Source: Hyphomicrobiales bacterium (GTDB taxonomy: Bacteria; Pseudomonadota; Alphaproteobacteria; Rhizobiales; Aestuariivirgaceae). From it: a DNA stretch of 6,772 nt. Positions 1-5,217 of this stretch are shown piece by piece; the stretch's first letter is position 1; every line of letters starts with the position of its first letter. Both the position numbers and the translations under genes were made by a program. The notes below the pieces were generated by a model that saw only the letters and a program-made list of their open reading frames with translations, was not told the DNA's origin and ran no database searches. Location of the stretch: the NCBI GenBank assembly GCA_014380505.1, contig JACMJT010000678.1, positions 1-6,772 on the forward strand, in the 5' to 3' direction.

Positions 1-68
1 CCGGCCTCATATTCCGCCTTCGACTGCCGCTGCAACGCCTCCACCGTCTGCTGCGTTCCATCCTGCAC
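1..68 (-). CDS. Possible 5' end of a gene leaving the left edge (low confidence)
   Basis: Reading leftwards from a GTG at 68, the frame is open to the window edge and gives a hydrophilic, Gln/Glu/Ala-rich peptide (starting VQDGTQQTVEALQRQ), the kind seen in helical or coiled-coil proteins. Third codon positions are mostly G or C. The same frame is closed by a TAA at 93-95, so any gene must start between 68 and 92, and GTG 68 is the only usual start there. No clear Shine-Dalgarno sequence precedes it. If real it is transcribed divergently from the Skp-like gene at 171. It could equally be a chance open frame; family unknown. Confidence 0.2.
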   Translation of the reverse strand, partial: MQDGTQQTVEALQRQSKAEYEA

Positions 69-91
69 CCGCGCCGCCGCAACGCCCCCAT

Positions 92-170
92 GTTAACGGT
101 CTAGGTAACGGCGCATTTCCCCCCTATTCTAATATTCCAGGCGAGAGCCACATATTGCTGATGGTGAAAG
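92..170. promoter_or_regulatory. AT-richer upstream region of the Skp-like gene
   Basis: This 79-base stretch is clearly richer in A and T than its surroundings. It contains the palindrome GTTAAC and two AACGG copies near 95-111, and the run TATTCTAATATTCC near 124-137 that could hold a -10 element. No convincing -35/-10 pair can be assigned. Just before the ATG at 171 the bases GGTGAAAG give a modest ribosome binding site. Confidence 0.3.
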
Positions 171-737
171 ATGCCGTCGCGACGAGCCATACGCGAAATG
201 CTGATAGCGATCGGGGTCGTCGCTGGCGTGGTTGCGATCGGCACTGTGGGGCTGCTGATTGCCGGTCCTTCCCTGATGCAGTCCCCATCGCCCGATCGAA
301 TTTGCGCCTTGGACCGAAAAGCGGTGTTCGACGGCTCAACCATTGGCCGGAGCGCGGAGTCGCAATTTACGTCACTGAAGGCGCGAATGCAGGCTGAGCT
401 TGTTGCCGAAAAAAATCGGATCGATGCGGCATCGCGCGGCCTTCCCACCGAGCAGGCCCAACAGATGCTGATCTCGCTTCAACAGCGCGTGAGTTTGGAA
501 AGCTCCCGTCTCGATACGGTCCGGGCATCGGCCATAGCGCAGGTCATAGAGCGGCTTAGTCCCACCATCAGCCGGGTTGGCAAGGCCGCAAACTGCAGTG
601 CAATTCTAGACCGCAGCAATTTCGTCGATGTCGGGCAAGCGCGCGACTTGACCGGGGAAATTGTCAAACAGATAGAGCGGGATATCCCGCCGTTACAGCG
701 GGATTTTCTGGAAGATCTATACAAAAACCCAAAATAG
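171..737 (+). CDS. Skp/OmpH-like periplasmic or membrane-anchored protein
   Basis: This 188-residue protein has an N-terminal hydrophobic stretch (about residues 10-33, no clear Ala-X-Ala site, so it may stay as a membrane anchor) after a basic start (SRRAIR). The rest fits the OmpH/Skp layout: a short beta segment near 44-53 (ICALDRKAVF), a Ser/Gly/Ala turn (STIGRSAESQF), a long helical arm (about 60-135) rich in Gln, Glu, Arg and Leu, and a closing segment (about 141-170) resembling the family's returning strand and last helix. Skp proteins are trimeric chaperones that hold unfolded outer-membrane proteins in the periplasm. Cys45 and Cys142 lie in the two head segments and could pair. Unlike classical skp it is not next to bamA or lpxD, so a specialised paralogue is more likely than the housekeeping chaperone. 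The call rests on pattern recognition, not alignment. The start has a GGTGA-type binding site. Confidence 0.72.
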   Translation: MPSRRAIREMLIAIGVVAGVVAIGTVGLLIAGPSLMQSPSPDRICALDRKAVFDGSTIGRSAESQFTSLKARMQAELVAEKNRIDAASRGLPTEQAQQMLISLQQRVSLESSRLDTVRASAIAQVIERLSPTISRVGKAANCSAILDRSNFVDVGQARDLTGEIVKQIERDIPPLQRDFLEDLYKNPK

Positions 738-746
738 CGGCCTGCA

Positions 747-1904
747 TCAGTGCCGAATGGCAGCCGCGATCCGTGATCGCCGGTGATGCTGCCAACCCAG
801 TCCCATAAGCACCACTATCATAAGCCATGCCGTGCCAGGCTCATCCACCGGCGTTGGATCGGGATCTGGGTCGGGACCCGGTCCCGCTATACAATCGGCG
901 GGAACAACGGGTGTCAGATTCGCGGAAAAGACGTTGTTGGCCAGTTGCACAGGGGTGATGCACGTCGGCACGCCATTTGTAAGCTGTTGGATTCCTCTGC
1001 CGCTAATTGTGCTCTGAAACACGCTATCAGTAACGCTGAGGGTGTTGGTGGGATATGCGATGCCTTCCGCCCCGTAGGAAATGATCGCAAAATTTTCACC
1101 CGCGGCGCCCTGAAAGAAGTCGTTGTCATCCAGGATACCCTGACCGCCATTGGGCAAATCAATGGAGTAGCTTGCGGACCCGATGCCGCAACGGGAATCC
1201 GGACCGGCGATGCCGTCATAAAACGAACTCCCGGTGACGGTGGTGATGGCGGTCCTGGCTTTGATGTCGTGACCGACATTGGTGCCGCAAAAGATGCTGT
1301 TGGTTACCTCAAGACTTTCGCCAAATATGTAGATGCCATGCGTTTGGCCACTGCCGCTGCCGTTGTTGGCGAACAGGGAGTTGGAGATGGATACCATTAA
1401 CTCCTCGTCTATGAGCGGTGCGCCAAAACCCGTCAGAATGCCATTTTGGTTGCCCAGGAATGTGCTGTTCGTCACCAGCAACGAGGAAGGGCCAGCGCTT
1501 TGAAAGCGAATCCCCGCGGCGTTCCCACCGTCCGCATTGCTGATGGCCGCATTCTGGAAAGTAAGCCCGTCTACCGAGAGACTTATGTTTGAAAGGCCGG
1601 ATGGGACCGTCAGGAGGCCTTTCTTGCCCGTCGGGGTGGTGTTGAGAACGGCGGAACCGGCCGGCGCGCCAAAGGCGGGGTCTAAAAAGATACTGAGGTT
1701 CGCCAGAATATTGGGAAGCTCTCCTCCGCTATACGTGCCTGGCGCCAAATATATCGTGCTGCCTGGATCCAAGTTGGCGGCATTGATTGCGCTGCTTAAC
1801 TCGGAAAAATTGCTCGCGAAGATAACGCCGGCTTGTGCTGAAGTCTGAAGCCCAACAACGCTTACTAGGACGGTGGCAATGACGGGCACTGCGAAACGAC
1901 GCAT
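747..1904 (-). CDS. Exported parallel beta-helix protein with PEP-CTERM-like tail
   Basis: A 385-residue protein begins with a clear signal peptide (MRRFAVPVIATVLVSVVG, cleavage probably after AQA at about 25). The body is a right-handed parallel beta-helix of the pectate-lyase-like type: an opening LAPGTYSGG segment and then repeated turns such as LLVTNSTFLGNQNG, VSISNSLFANNGSG and LEVTNSIFCG. No polysaccharide-lyase catalytic set can be recognised, so a binding or structural surface role is as likely as an enzyme. After a GPGPDPDPDPTP spacer comes VDEPGTAW, a hydrophobic stretch and a basic cluster (HHRRSR). This is the tripartite PEP-CTERM sorting signal, with Asp in place of the usual Pro of VPEPG; such proteins are processed by an exosortase, none of which is in this window. 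I chose ATG 1904 over GTG 1916 because GGAGAG sits 6 bases upstream and the signal peptide then starts with MRR. It converges on the Skp-like gene with 9 bases between stops. Confidence 0.85.
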   Translation of the reverse strand: MRRFAVPVIATVLVSVVGLQTSAQAGVIFASNFSELSSAINAANLDPGSTIYLAPGTYSGGELPNILANLSIFLDPAFGAPAGSAVLNTTPTGKKGLLTVPSGLSNISLSVDGLTFQNAAISNADGGNAAGIRFQSAGPSSLLVTNSTFLGNQNGILTGFGAPLIDEELMVSISNSLFANNGSGSGQTHGIYIFGESLEVTNSIFCGTNVGHDIKARTAITTVTGSSFYDGIAGPDSRCGIGSASYSIDLPNGGQGILDDNDFFQGAAGENFAIISYGAEGIAYPTNTLSVTDSVFQSTISGRGIQQLTNGVPTCITPVQLANNVFSANLTPVVPADCIAGPGPDPDPDPTPVDEPGTAWLMIVVLMGLGWQHHRRSRIAAAIRH

Positions 1905-2288
1905 TGGGCTCTCCACAGAGTGGCGCCCCCCTTCCCCACGGCAAAGTCTCTACTGAATCGGCGACCAGGTCGAGTGCCCAGTTGGTACGTTGCGGCACCA
2001 GATTGGCCAAAAAAGCGAATTTTCCTCTCATGATCCTGGCGTATCCGGCCCTCCGGCACCAGCGGTAGCGGCCGCCTTCCACCATCGGATCAGCTTTGAT
2101 ACCGGGAGTTGAGCCCCCTCCGGGATACCCCGGCCCGTTGACGGGCTTGCTTGTACGAATGGGAAGCGCACCCCCGCGCGGGCCGTACCAGCTCAGGCGA
2201 CGATTTCCCGGTTGGTGCGTTAACGAACTGCCGCCAGAAACGACGTGCACAAAACCATGTGCCCATTGGCGTTTGAAAGGCCGCTTTG
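1905..2288. other. Gene-free stretch with several hairpins
   Basis: About 380 bases separate the divergent starts at 1904 (-) and 2289 (+). Open frames cross it on both strands, but none has a credible start, binding site or protein-like composition. It must hold the promoters of both flanking genes; I could not pick a convincing -35/-10 pair. The most structured part is 2120-2188 (listed separately). A small inverted repeat GCACA/TGTGC (2247-2262) lies shortly before the + gene. Confidence 0.5.
2120..2188. repeat. Cluster of adjacent hairpins (possible structured RNA or terminator)
   Basis: Three inverted repeats follow each other. CCGGG-ATAC-CCCGG (2120-2133) shares its last G with GCCCGT-TG-ACGGGC (2133-2146), which is followed on the + strand by TTGCTTGT. 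Then GTACG (2153-2157) pairs with CGTAC (2184-2188) around an inner GCGC-ACCCCC-GCGC (2166-2179). All stems are perfect. The second hairpin with its T-rich follow-up could be a weak terminator on the + strand. I cannot say which strand is transcribed or match this to a known RNA family. Confidence 0.3.
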
Positions 2289-2555
2289 ATGAATCGCCTG
2301 GTCGCACTCGCCGCTATCGCTTCCATCACGTTCACAACCACAACAGCTACATTGGCACAAGGCCGCTTTGGCAGCGAGGCCAAGCAAAGGACGGCCGACC
2401 GCGAGGAGCGCGAAGCTATTCGCCGGGCCGAGCATCCGGAGCTGTACGAGGCCGCTGCCGGTAAGCCTTCCGAATCGGCGACCCAGGCGGCACCCGCGGC
2501 CGAGCCCGCGGCAGAACCCGCCCCGGCGGCACAAGCGGCGGCACCCGCACAATAG
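2289..2555 (+). CDS. Small exported protein with Ala/Pro-rich tail, unknown function
   Basis: An 88-residue protein. Residues 1-23 form a signal peptide (MNRLVALAAIASITFTTTTA, cleavage probably after TLA), followed by a highly charged segment of about 35 residues (RFGSEAKQRTADREEREAI, likely helical) and a tail of roughly 30 residues made almost only of Ala, Pro, Glu and Gln (AAPAAEPAAEPAPAAQ). Such tails are flexible spacers in periplasmic or cell-wall-facing proteins. I took ATG 2289 rather than the TTG one codon earlier; GAAAGG about 8-9 bases upstream serves as ribosome binding site. No cysteine, no recognisable domain and no family name can be given. The next gene on this strand starts 177 bases on, so it is probably a separate unit. 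Confidence 0.7.
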   Translation: MNRLVALAAIASITFTTTTATLAQGRFGSEAKQRTADREEREAIRRAEHPELYEAAAGKPSESATQAAPAAEPAAEPAPAAQAAAPAQ

Positions 2556-2578
2556 CTGGGCTTACCCCATGGTTACTT

Positions 2579-2602
2579 CGCCGGCGGAAATACCGGCCGG
2601 CG
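2579..2602 (+). terminator. GC-rich hairpin after the 88-residue gene
   Basis: A perfect 7-bp inverted repeat CGCCGGC / GCCGGCG (2579-2585 and 2596-2602) encloses a 10-base loop, in which GG and CC can pair further. It lies 24 bases after the stop of the upstream gene, a sensible place for a terminator, but no T run follows, so intrinsic termination would be weak. Confidence 0.35.
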
Positions 2603-2657
2603 CATTCGGTGCGCCATTTCATCTTTGGCGGATCCCGCTGCTATCGCCCTTGTGCTT

Positions 2658-2695
2658 CCGCGTCTGAAAAGAGGCCCGCTTCCACTTTCAGGCGG
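2658..2695 (+). repeat. Inverted repeat in the leader of the 132-residue gene
   Basis: CCGC-GT-CTGAAA (2658-2669) and TTTCAG-GCGG (2686-2695) pair over 10 bases with a two-base bulge and a 16-base loop. The element ends 37 bases before the ATG at 2733. It could be an RNA hairpin in the untranslated leader, a terminator remnant, or a dyad operator overlapping the promoter; the sequence alone does not decide. Confidence 0.35.
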
Positions 2696-2732
2696 AACGA
2701 CGTACCGTTGAATGGGTGTAGGAGTTGGGGCG

Positions 2733-3131
2733 ATGCAAAGAGCACGGCTGGGTGCGTGTTGCTTGTTTCTGGTCGCGATTTCCTTGCCGACGGATACCGC
2801 GCGCGCCGGGGAGCTGATGGGCGGCGTTGGCGGATGCGAAATCTCATCCTGCGAATGGAAACCCGCGGACTGCTACAAGCCGGGTCCTCCCATTATCTAT
2901 TCGTCAACCGCGAGGGTTAGCTACAATCGCGCTGTCCGTGACTTCAATGCCTACCTGGAACGCGTGCGGGACTATAAAAATTGCGTGAGCAATCAGGGAA
3001 AAGCCGACGTTAGCGCCGGCTTCCCGGCCCTGGTGGTCAAGGGCACCCAAAAAGTGAACGACGAGGTTGATCGGGAAGCGCTCCGGGCGCGTGAGGAATT
3101 GGATTCCGCACGCGCCCGGTTGAATCGATAG
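2733..3131 (+). CDS. Exported four-cysteine protein, unknown function
   Basis: A 132-residue protein with a signal peptide at 1-25 (MQRARLGACCLFLVAISL, cleavage probably after ARA). The mature part has four cysteines (35, 40, 47, 84) in a Gly/Pro/Tyr-rich half, an even number that would suit two disulfides in the periplasm. It ends in a charged, probably helical or coiled-coil region (about 104-132, with EVDREALRAREELDSARARL). I chose ATG 2733 over ATG 2712 because GGAG lies 8 bases upstream of 2733 and the shorter form starts with a normal signal peptide. LGAC at residues 6-9 resembles a lipobox, but the hydrophobic core follows it, so lipidation is unlikely. The gene is not recognised. It converges on the small-protein module at 3160. 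Confidence 0.72.
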   Translation: MQRARLGACCLFLVAISLPTDTARAGELMGGVGGCEISSCEWKPADCYKPGPPIIYSSTARVSYNRAVRDFNAYLERVRDYKNCVSNQGKADVSAGFPALVVKGTQKVNDEVDREALRAREELDSARARLNR

Positions 3132-3140
3132 CACATGTGC

Positions 3141-3156
3141 CGAGCGGCAACGCTCG
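3141..3156. terminator. Hairpin with GCAA loop between convergent genes
   Basis: CGAGCG-GCAA-CGCTCG is a perfect 6-bp stem with a GNRA-type tetraloop, placed 9 bases after one stop and 3 bases beyond the opposing stop. On the + strand a T-rich run (CTTCTTTTCTGGTTTC) starts about 10 bases later. Directly before it is the 10-base palindrome GCACATGTGC (3131-3140). A shared, bidirectional terminator is the simplest reading. Confidence 0.5.
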
Positions 3157-3159
3157 AAC

Positions 3160-3300
3160 CTAGTCTTCTTTTCTGGTTTCCGTGATAACCGTTTTTTCGG
3201 TTACCACCTTCTCGGTCTTCGGAGCTTGCGGCTTCACCACAATGACATCCGGCGCTTTCGGCTTGTCTTCCTCATCCGTGACGATGATCTGGTCGCCCAT
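3160..3300 (-). CDS. 46-residue charged small protein, second gene of a two-gene module
   Basis: This short gene has an excellent Shine-Dalgarno sequence, GAAGGAGG, 5 bases before its ATG at 3300, and starts 30 bases after the stop of the small membrane protein on the same strand. The product is MGDQIIVTDEEDKPKAPDVI followed by a Val/Lys/Pro stretch and a Thr/Lys/Glu-rich end (TEKVVTEKTVITETRKED). It has no signal peptide, membrane segment or cysteine and looks extended or disordered. Third codon positions are mostly G or C, as in a real gene of this genome. The 3' part contains TAACCG-T6-CGGTTA (3186-3203 region, + strand), which may also act in RNA folding. Family unknown; likely works with, or is at least co-expressed with, the neighbouring membrane protein. 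Confidence 0.68.
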   Translation of the reverse strand: MGDQIIVTDEEDKPKAPDVIVVKPQAPKTEKVVTEKTVITETRKED

Positions 3301-3330
3301 GCTGGCCTCCTTCGCCGCTGAGATTGCGAA

Positions 3331-3498
3331 CTACTTGGGCTGGGTGATGACGACGGCCTTGGGCGCGCCGCCGCTCTTGTAGTTATCCCACATGAAAAAG
3401 CCGATGATCCCGGCAACCAGCATCACCGCGCCGAGAATAAAGCCAAGAACGGCGCTGCCGCCGCTTCCGCCGCCGTCCTTGTTGATAATGACTGCCAT
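3331..3498 (-). CDS. 55-residue single-pass membrane protein
   Basis: The product starts MAVIINKDGGGSGGSAVLGF, with one hydrophobic segment at about residues 16-37 (AVLGFILGAVMLVAGIIGFF) and a short Lys-containing C-terminal tail (NYKSGGAPKAVVITQPK). A Gly/Ser-rich linker precedes the membrane helix. The start ATG 3498 is fixed by AGGAG 7 bases upstream; longer in-frame versions up to 3579 would add an Arg/Pro-rich stretch with no binding site and are rejected. It heads a probable two-gene operon with the 46-residue gene. Function unknown; small membrane proteins of this kind often modulate larger membrane complexes, but nothing here names a partner. Confidence 0.75.
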   Translation of the reverse strand: MAVIINKDGGGSGGSAVLGFILGAVMLVAGIIGFFMWDNYKSGGAPKAVVITQPK

Positions 3499-3685
3499 GG
3501 CCAAACTCCTGGGTTGTGGTCGTCTGCATACCCAACGCGGCCTTCCCGATATAGTTCCGTCGGCAGCCAGCGCGCCCACGAAACGCCGGCTGGCCGCGAT
3601 GTCCGTCCACGGCTGGATCTTGCGAATCGCCGTTCGCGCCCGCCTTTGGGCTGCAACAAATGGGGCAGTTTTGCGTTGTCAAGCT
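3499..3685. promoter_or_regulatory. Divergent intergenic region between small-protein genes
   Basis: These 187 bases lie between the starts of the 55-residue (-) and 83-residue (+) genes and should hold promoters for both. On the - strand AACTATATCGG (about 3548-3558) could be a -10 region, but no matching -35 was found. An inverted repeat GCCAGC (3566-3571) / GCTGGC (3589-3594), extended by GCG/CGC with a two-base bulge, lies near the middle and could be an operator. No gene is supported here. Confidence 0.3.
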
Positions 3686-3937
3686 ATGTTCCGAGTCTCC
3701 CTCTTTTGCTCTGCAATCCTGGCTGCCGCGACCCTGTTTTCGACCCCGGCGCTCGCCGAGCCTGCCACTCAGATTGTACCGCCCTCGCCTGGAACCATTG
3801 AAGACCTGAGCCTTCCGGTAAAGCTGATCGCCGACGGCCCGCCGCGCCCGCTGGTACGTCCGCTGGTAGGAAAGGCTACGCCCATCGTACCGGAAAAGAC
3901 CGTGACCACCGTCGCCAGCCTCACCACGGCACGCTGA
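3686..3937 (+). CDS. 83-residue exported Pro/Val-rich protein, unknown function
   Basis: The protein has a textbook signal peptide (MFRVSLFCSAILAAATLFST, cleavage after ALA at 24), leaving a mature chain of about 59 residues with many Pro, Val and Thr (PPSPG, GPPRPLVRPLVG, PEKTVTTVASLTTAR), probably extended. I chose ATG 3686 because the signal peptide starts exactly there; the frame stays open upstream to 3392, but that part is a shadow of the opposite-strand gene. There is no strong Shine-Dalgarno sequence. The coiled-coil gene begins 20 bases after its stop, so the two are probably co-transcribed. No family is recognised. Confidence 0.6.
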   Translation: MFRVSLFCSAILAAATLFSTPALAEPATQIVPPSPGTIEDLSLPVKLIADGPPRPLVRPLVGKATPIVPEKTVTTVASLTTAR

Positions 3938-3957
3938 TCGACGCGGCGCTTGGGACG

Positions 3958-4581
3958 ATGGCCCGCCAGCTCAAAACCTATATCACCAATCTGGGGTTCT
4001 TCGAGCTGGCCATTGCCGCGCCTTCCATGAAGGCGGCCCTCGAGGCCTGGGGCATGAGCCACAATGCCTTCCAGCACGGCTTTGCCAAAATTACCGACGA
4101 ACCAGCCATTGTTGCCGCAACCAGCGCAAAACCTGGTGTGGTGCTCAAACGCGCGGTGGGCACCACCGGCCCGTTTAAAGAAGATGCGGCGTTGCCCGAC
4201 GCACTTCCCAACATCAGGCCGCCGGCCAACATCGGACCACCCGCGCCCAAAGCCCCGGCCCGTCCACGGCCTAAGGAAAGCTCCCAGAAAACGCCAAGGC
4301 CCGATCCCGCGGCGGTAATCTCTTTCGAAAAGGTGCGGCGCGAGCGCGAAAGAGAAAGGGCAAAGCAAGCAGCAAGACTCGAAAAACAAAAGGCTGAGCG
4401 CGATTGTGCCACGGGTAAAGCCCAGGCGGCGCTGGAGGACGCGCAGCAAGCCCATCAAAAGGCCATGGACACAATCGCGCGGGAACAGGAAAAACTCGAC
4501 CGCAGGTCCGAAAATGAAACCGCCCGATGGGAGGTTCAGCGGAAAAAATTGGCGGCGGCCGTCGACCGTGCGCGTGATTAG
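3958..4581 (+). CDS. TolA-like coiled-coil protein (alphaproteobacterial conserved hypothetical)
   Basis: This 207-residue protein has three parts. An N-terminal region (1-80) starts MARQLKTYITNLGFFELAIA and includes APSMKAALEAWG, AKPGVVLKRAVG and GPFKED; I recall this conserved block from proteins that annotation pipelines of Rhizobiales genomes call 'cell envelope biogenesis protein TolA'. A Pro-rich linker follows (about 82-118), then a long charged coiled coil (about 120-207, with EKVRRERERERAKQAARLEK). Unlike true TolA there is no N-terminal membrane anchor, signal peptide or TolA C-terminal domain, and no tolQRB or pal nearby, so the name probably reflects only the coiled coil. The conserved N-terminus supports ATG 3958, although its ribosome binding site (GGGA just upstream) is weak. 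It likely forms an operon with the preceding exported protein. Actual function unknown. Confidence 0.78.
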   Translation: MARQLKTYITNLGFFELAIAAPSMKAALEAWGMSHNAFQHGFAKITDEPAIVAATSAKPGVVLKRAVGTTGPFKEDAALPDALPNIRPPANIGPPAPKAPARPRPKESSQKTPRPDPAAVISFEKVRRERERERAKQAARLEKQKAERDCATGKAQAALEDAQQAHQKAMDTIAREQEKLDRRSENETARWEVQRKKLAAAVDRARD

Positions 4582-4868
4582 TGTCCGCCATTCTTGGGCT
4601 GTTTAAGGCGGCGAGCTTCGCGCCTGCCGCGCCCATGACGGCGGCCGTCGCACTACGCTGTCGCTAACGACCGCTGACGCTAGCGCCGCCTATGGGCCCC
4701 TCAAGTCGCGCGGCACTACGCGCGGTTACGCTGCCGCTAACCGCCGCGGGCGGGCTTGGCAATTCATTCAACCCGCTTCGCGGTCTACTGCCGCGCCCGC
4801 CCTCAAGTCGCTGTCGCGCGGGCGGGCTTGGCAATTTCTTCAAACCGCATTCGCGGTTTGAAGAAATT
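4582..4868. repeat. Gene-free region built of imperfect, palindrome-bearing repeat units
   Basis: Several words recur at similar offsets: CGGGCGGGCTTGGCAATT at 4747-4764 and 4819-4836 (identical, 72 apart), CCCTCAAGTCGC at 4698-4709 and 4800-4811 (102 apart), and a 21-base block at 4654-4674 and 4727-4747 (18 of 21 identical, starting TACGCTG, 73 apart). The last copy ends in a perfect long hairpin; the earlier copy has a degenerate one (CCGC-TTC-GCGG near 4773-4783). This fits a repetitive extragenic palindrome family with one good and one decayed unit. Open frames through it on the - strand only reflect the repeats. A short hairpin GACGG-CGG-CCGTC (4637-4649) follows the TolA-like gene. Confidence 0.6.
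4833..4868 (-). terminator. Perfect 16-bp hairpin at the 3' end of the PilZ gene
   Basis: AATTTCTTCAAACCGC (4833-4848) and its exact complement (4853-4868) enclose the four-base loop ATTC. On the - strand the first arm contains most of the PilZ gene's TAA stop codon (4867-4869) and the hairpin follows at once, so it probably ends or stabilises that transcript. There is no separate T run after it, though the outer stem is A/T-rich on both sides. A second inverted repeat, GCCCGCCC (4795-4802) / GGGCGGGC (4820-4827), abuts it. It is also the conserved end of the repeat unit described for this region. Confidence 0.6.
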
Positions 4869-5217
4869 AGCTCGCCGCCTTGGCCAGCCACAATCTCTTG
4901 AGATAGGCGAGCGCGGGATCGGTGACCGAGGAGAGCGCAACCGTCGCCTTGAAGGCGACGCCGACCTCGCTGCCCTTATTCCACACGATCCTGCAGTCAT
5001 AGGCGACGCGGTCGCGGATGTTGATCAGGAAGAATTGCGACGGAAAATGCTGGTTTTTCCCCATCACCACCCGCGCCCCGGCCTCCGACAGGTTGCGAAA
5101 GCTGCAATCGAAACTGTAGGCGCCGTCGCCATAGACGACGAGGCCCGACAACAGCACCCGGCTGCGCGGCTTGGGCCGGCGCTCCGCCGGCGGGGGATCC
5201 AGATCGTCCTGTTTCAT
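4867..5217 (-). CDS. Single-domain PilZ protein (c-di-GMP binding)
   Basis: This 116-residue protein is almost entirely one PilZ domain. The ligand-binding signature is visible: RPKPR (residues 14-18, RxxxR) in the N-terminal arm and NLSEAG (42-47, the D/NxSxxG motif) at the end of the first hairpin. The remaining strands (FFLINIRDRVAYDCRIVW, VGVAFK) follow, with a short C-terminal helix (DPALAYLKRLWLAK). PilZ domains bind cyclic di-GMP and pass the signal to motility, polysaccharide or other outputs; here no effector domain is attached, so it must act on a separate partner. ATG 5217 is preceded by only a weak GGTGA, but it overlaps the stop of a short upstream ORF (ATGA), suggesting coupled translation. 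A FixK/FNR-type box lies about 135 bases upstream. A hairpin overlaps its stop. Confidence 0.88.
   Translation of the reverse strand: MKQDDLDPPPAERRPKPRSRVLLSGLVVYGDGAYSFDCSFRNLSEAGARVVMGKNQHFPSQFFLINIRDRVAYDCRIVWNKGSEVGVAFKATVALSSVTDPALAYLKRLWLAKAAS

Noticed and set aside
783..1400. 205-codon + strand open frame
   Set aside because: It is fully antisense to the beta-helix gene, whose signal peptide, repeat pattern and sorting tail make that strand the coding one; the + product has no signal or domain and no ribosome binding site.
1984..2012. Possible -35/-10 pair TTGGCC-N17-TACCAA before the beta-helix gene
   Set aside because: Only 4/6 and 3/6 matches to the consensus, which is expected by chance in this much sequence.
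1729..2307. 192-codon - strand open frame across the gene-free stretch
   Set aside because: It overlaps the start of the beta-helix gene by 175 bases in another frame, has no binding site, and its Gly/Pro/Arg-rich product resembles nothing known. The part near 1910-2030 looks somewhat protein-like but not enough to call.
2751..2762. Lipobox-like LGAC at residues 6-9 of the 132-residue protein
   Set aside because: The hydrophobic core comes after, not before, the cysteine, and a normal ARA cleavage site follows; a lipoprotein signal needs the reverse order.
3392..3685. Upstream extension of the 83-residue gene
   Set aside because: The extra 98 residues are antisense to the 55-residue membrane protein and bury the clear signal peptide that begins at 3686.
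3769..4458. 229-codon - strand open frame
   Set aside because: It is antisense to the TolA-like gene; its Arg/Gly-rich product is the typical mirror of a charged coiled-coil gene.
4664..4891. 75-codon - strand open frame in the repeat region
   Set aside because: Its repeating peptide (LKKLPSPPA... then LNELPSPPA) simply mirrors the DNA repeats; no binding site or domain.
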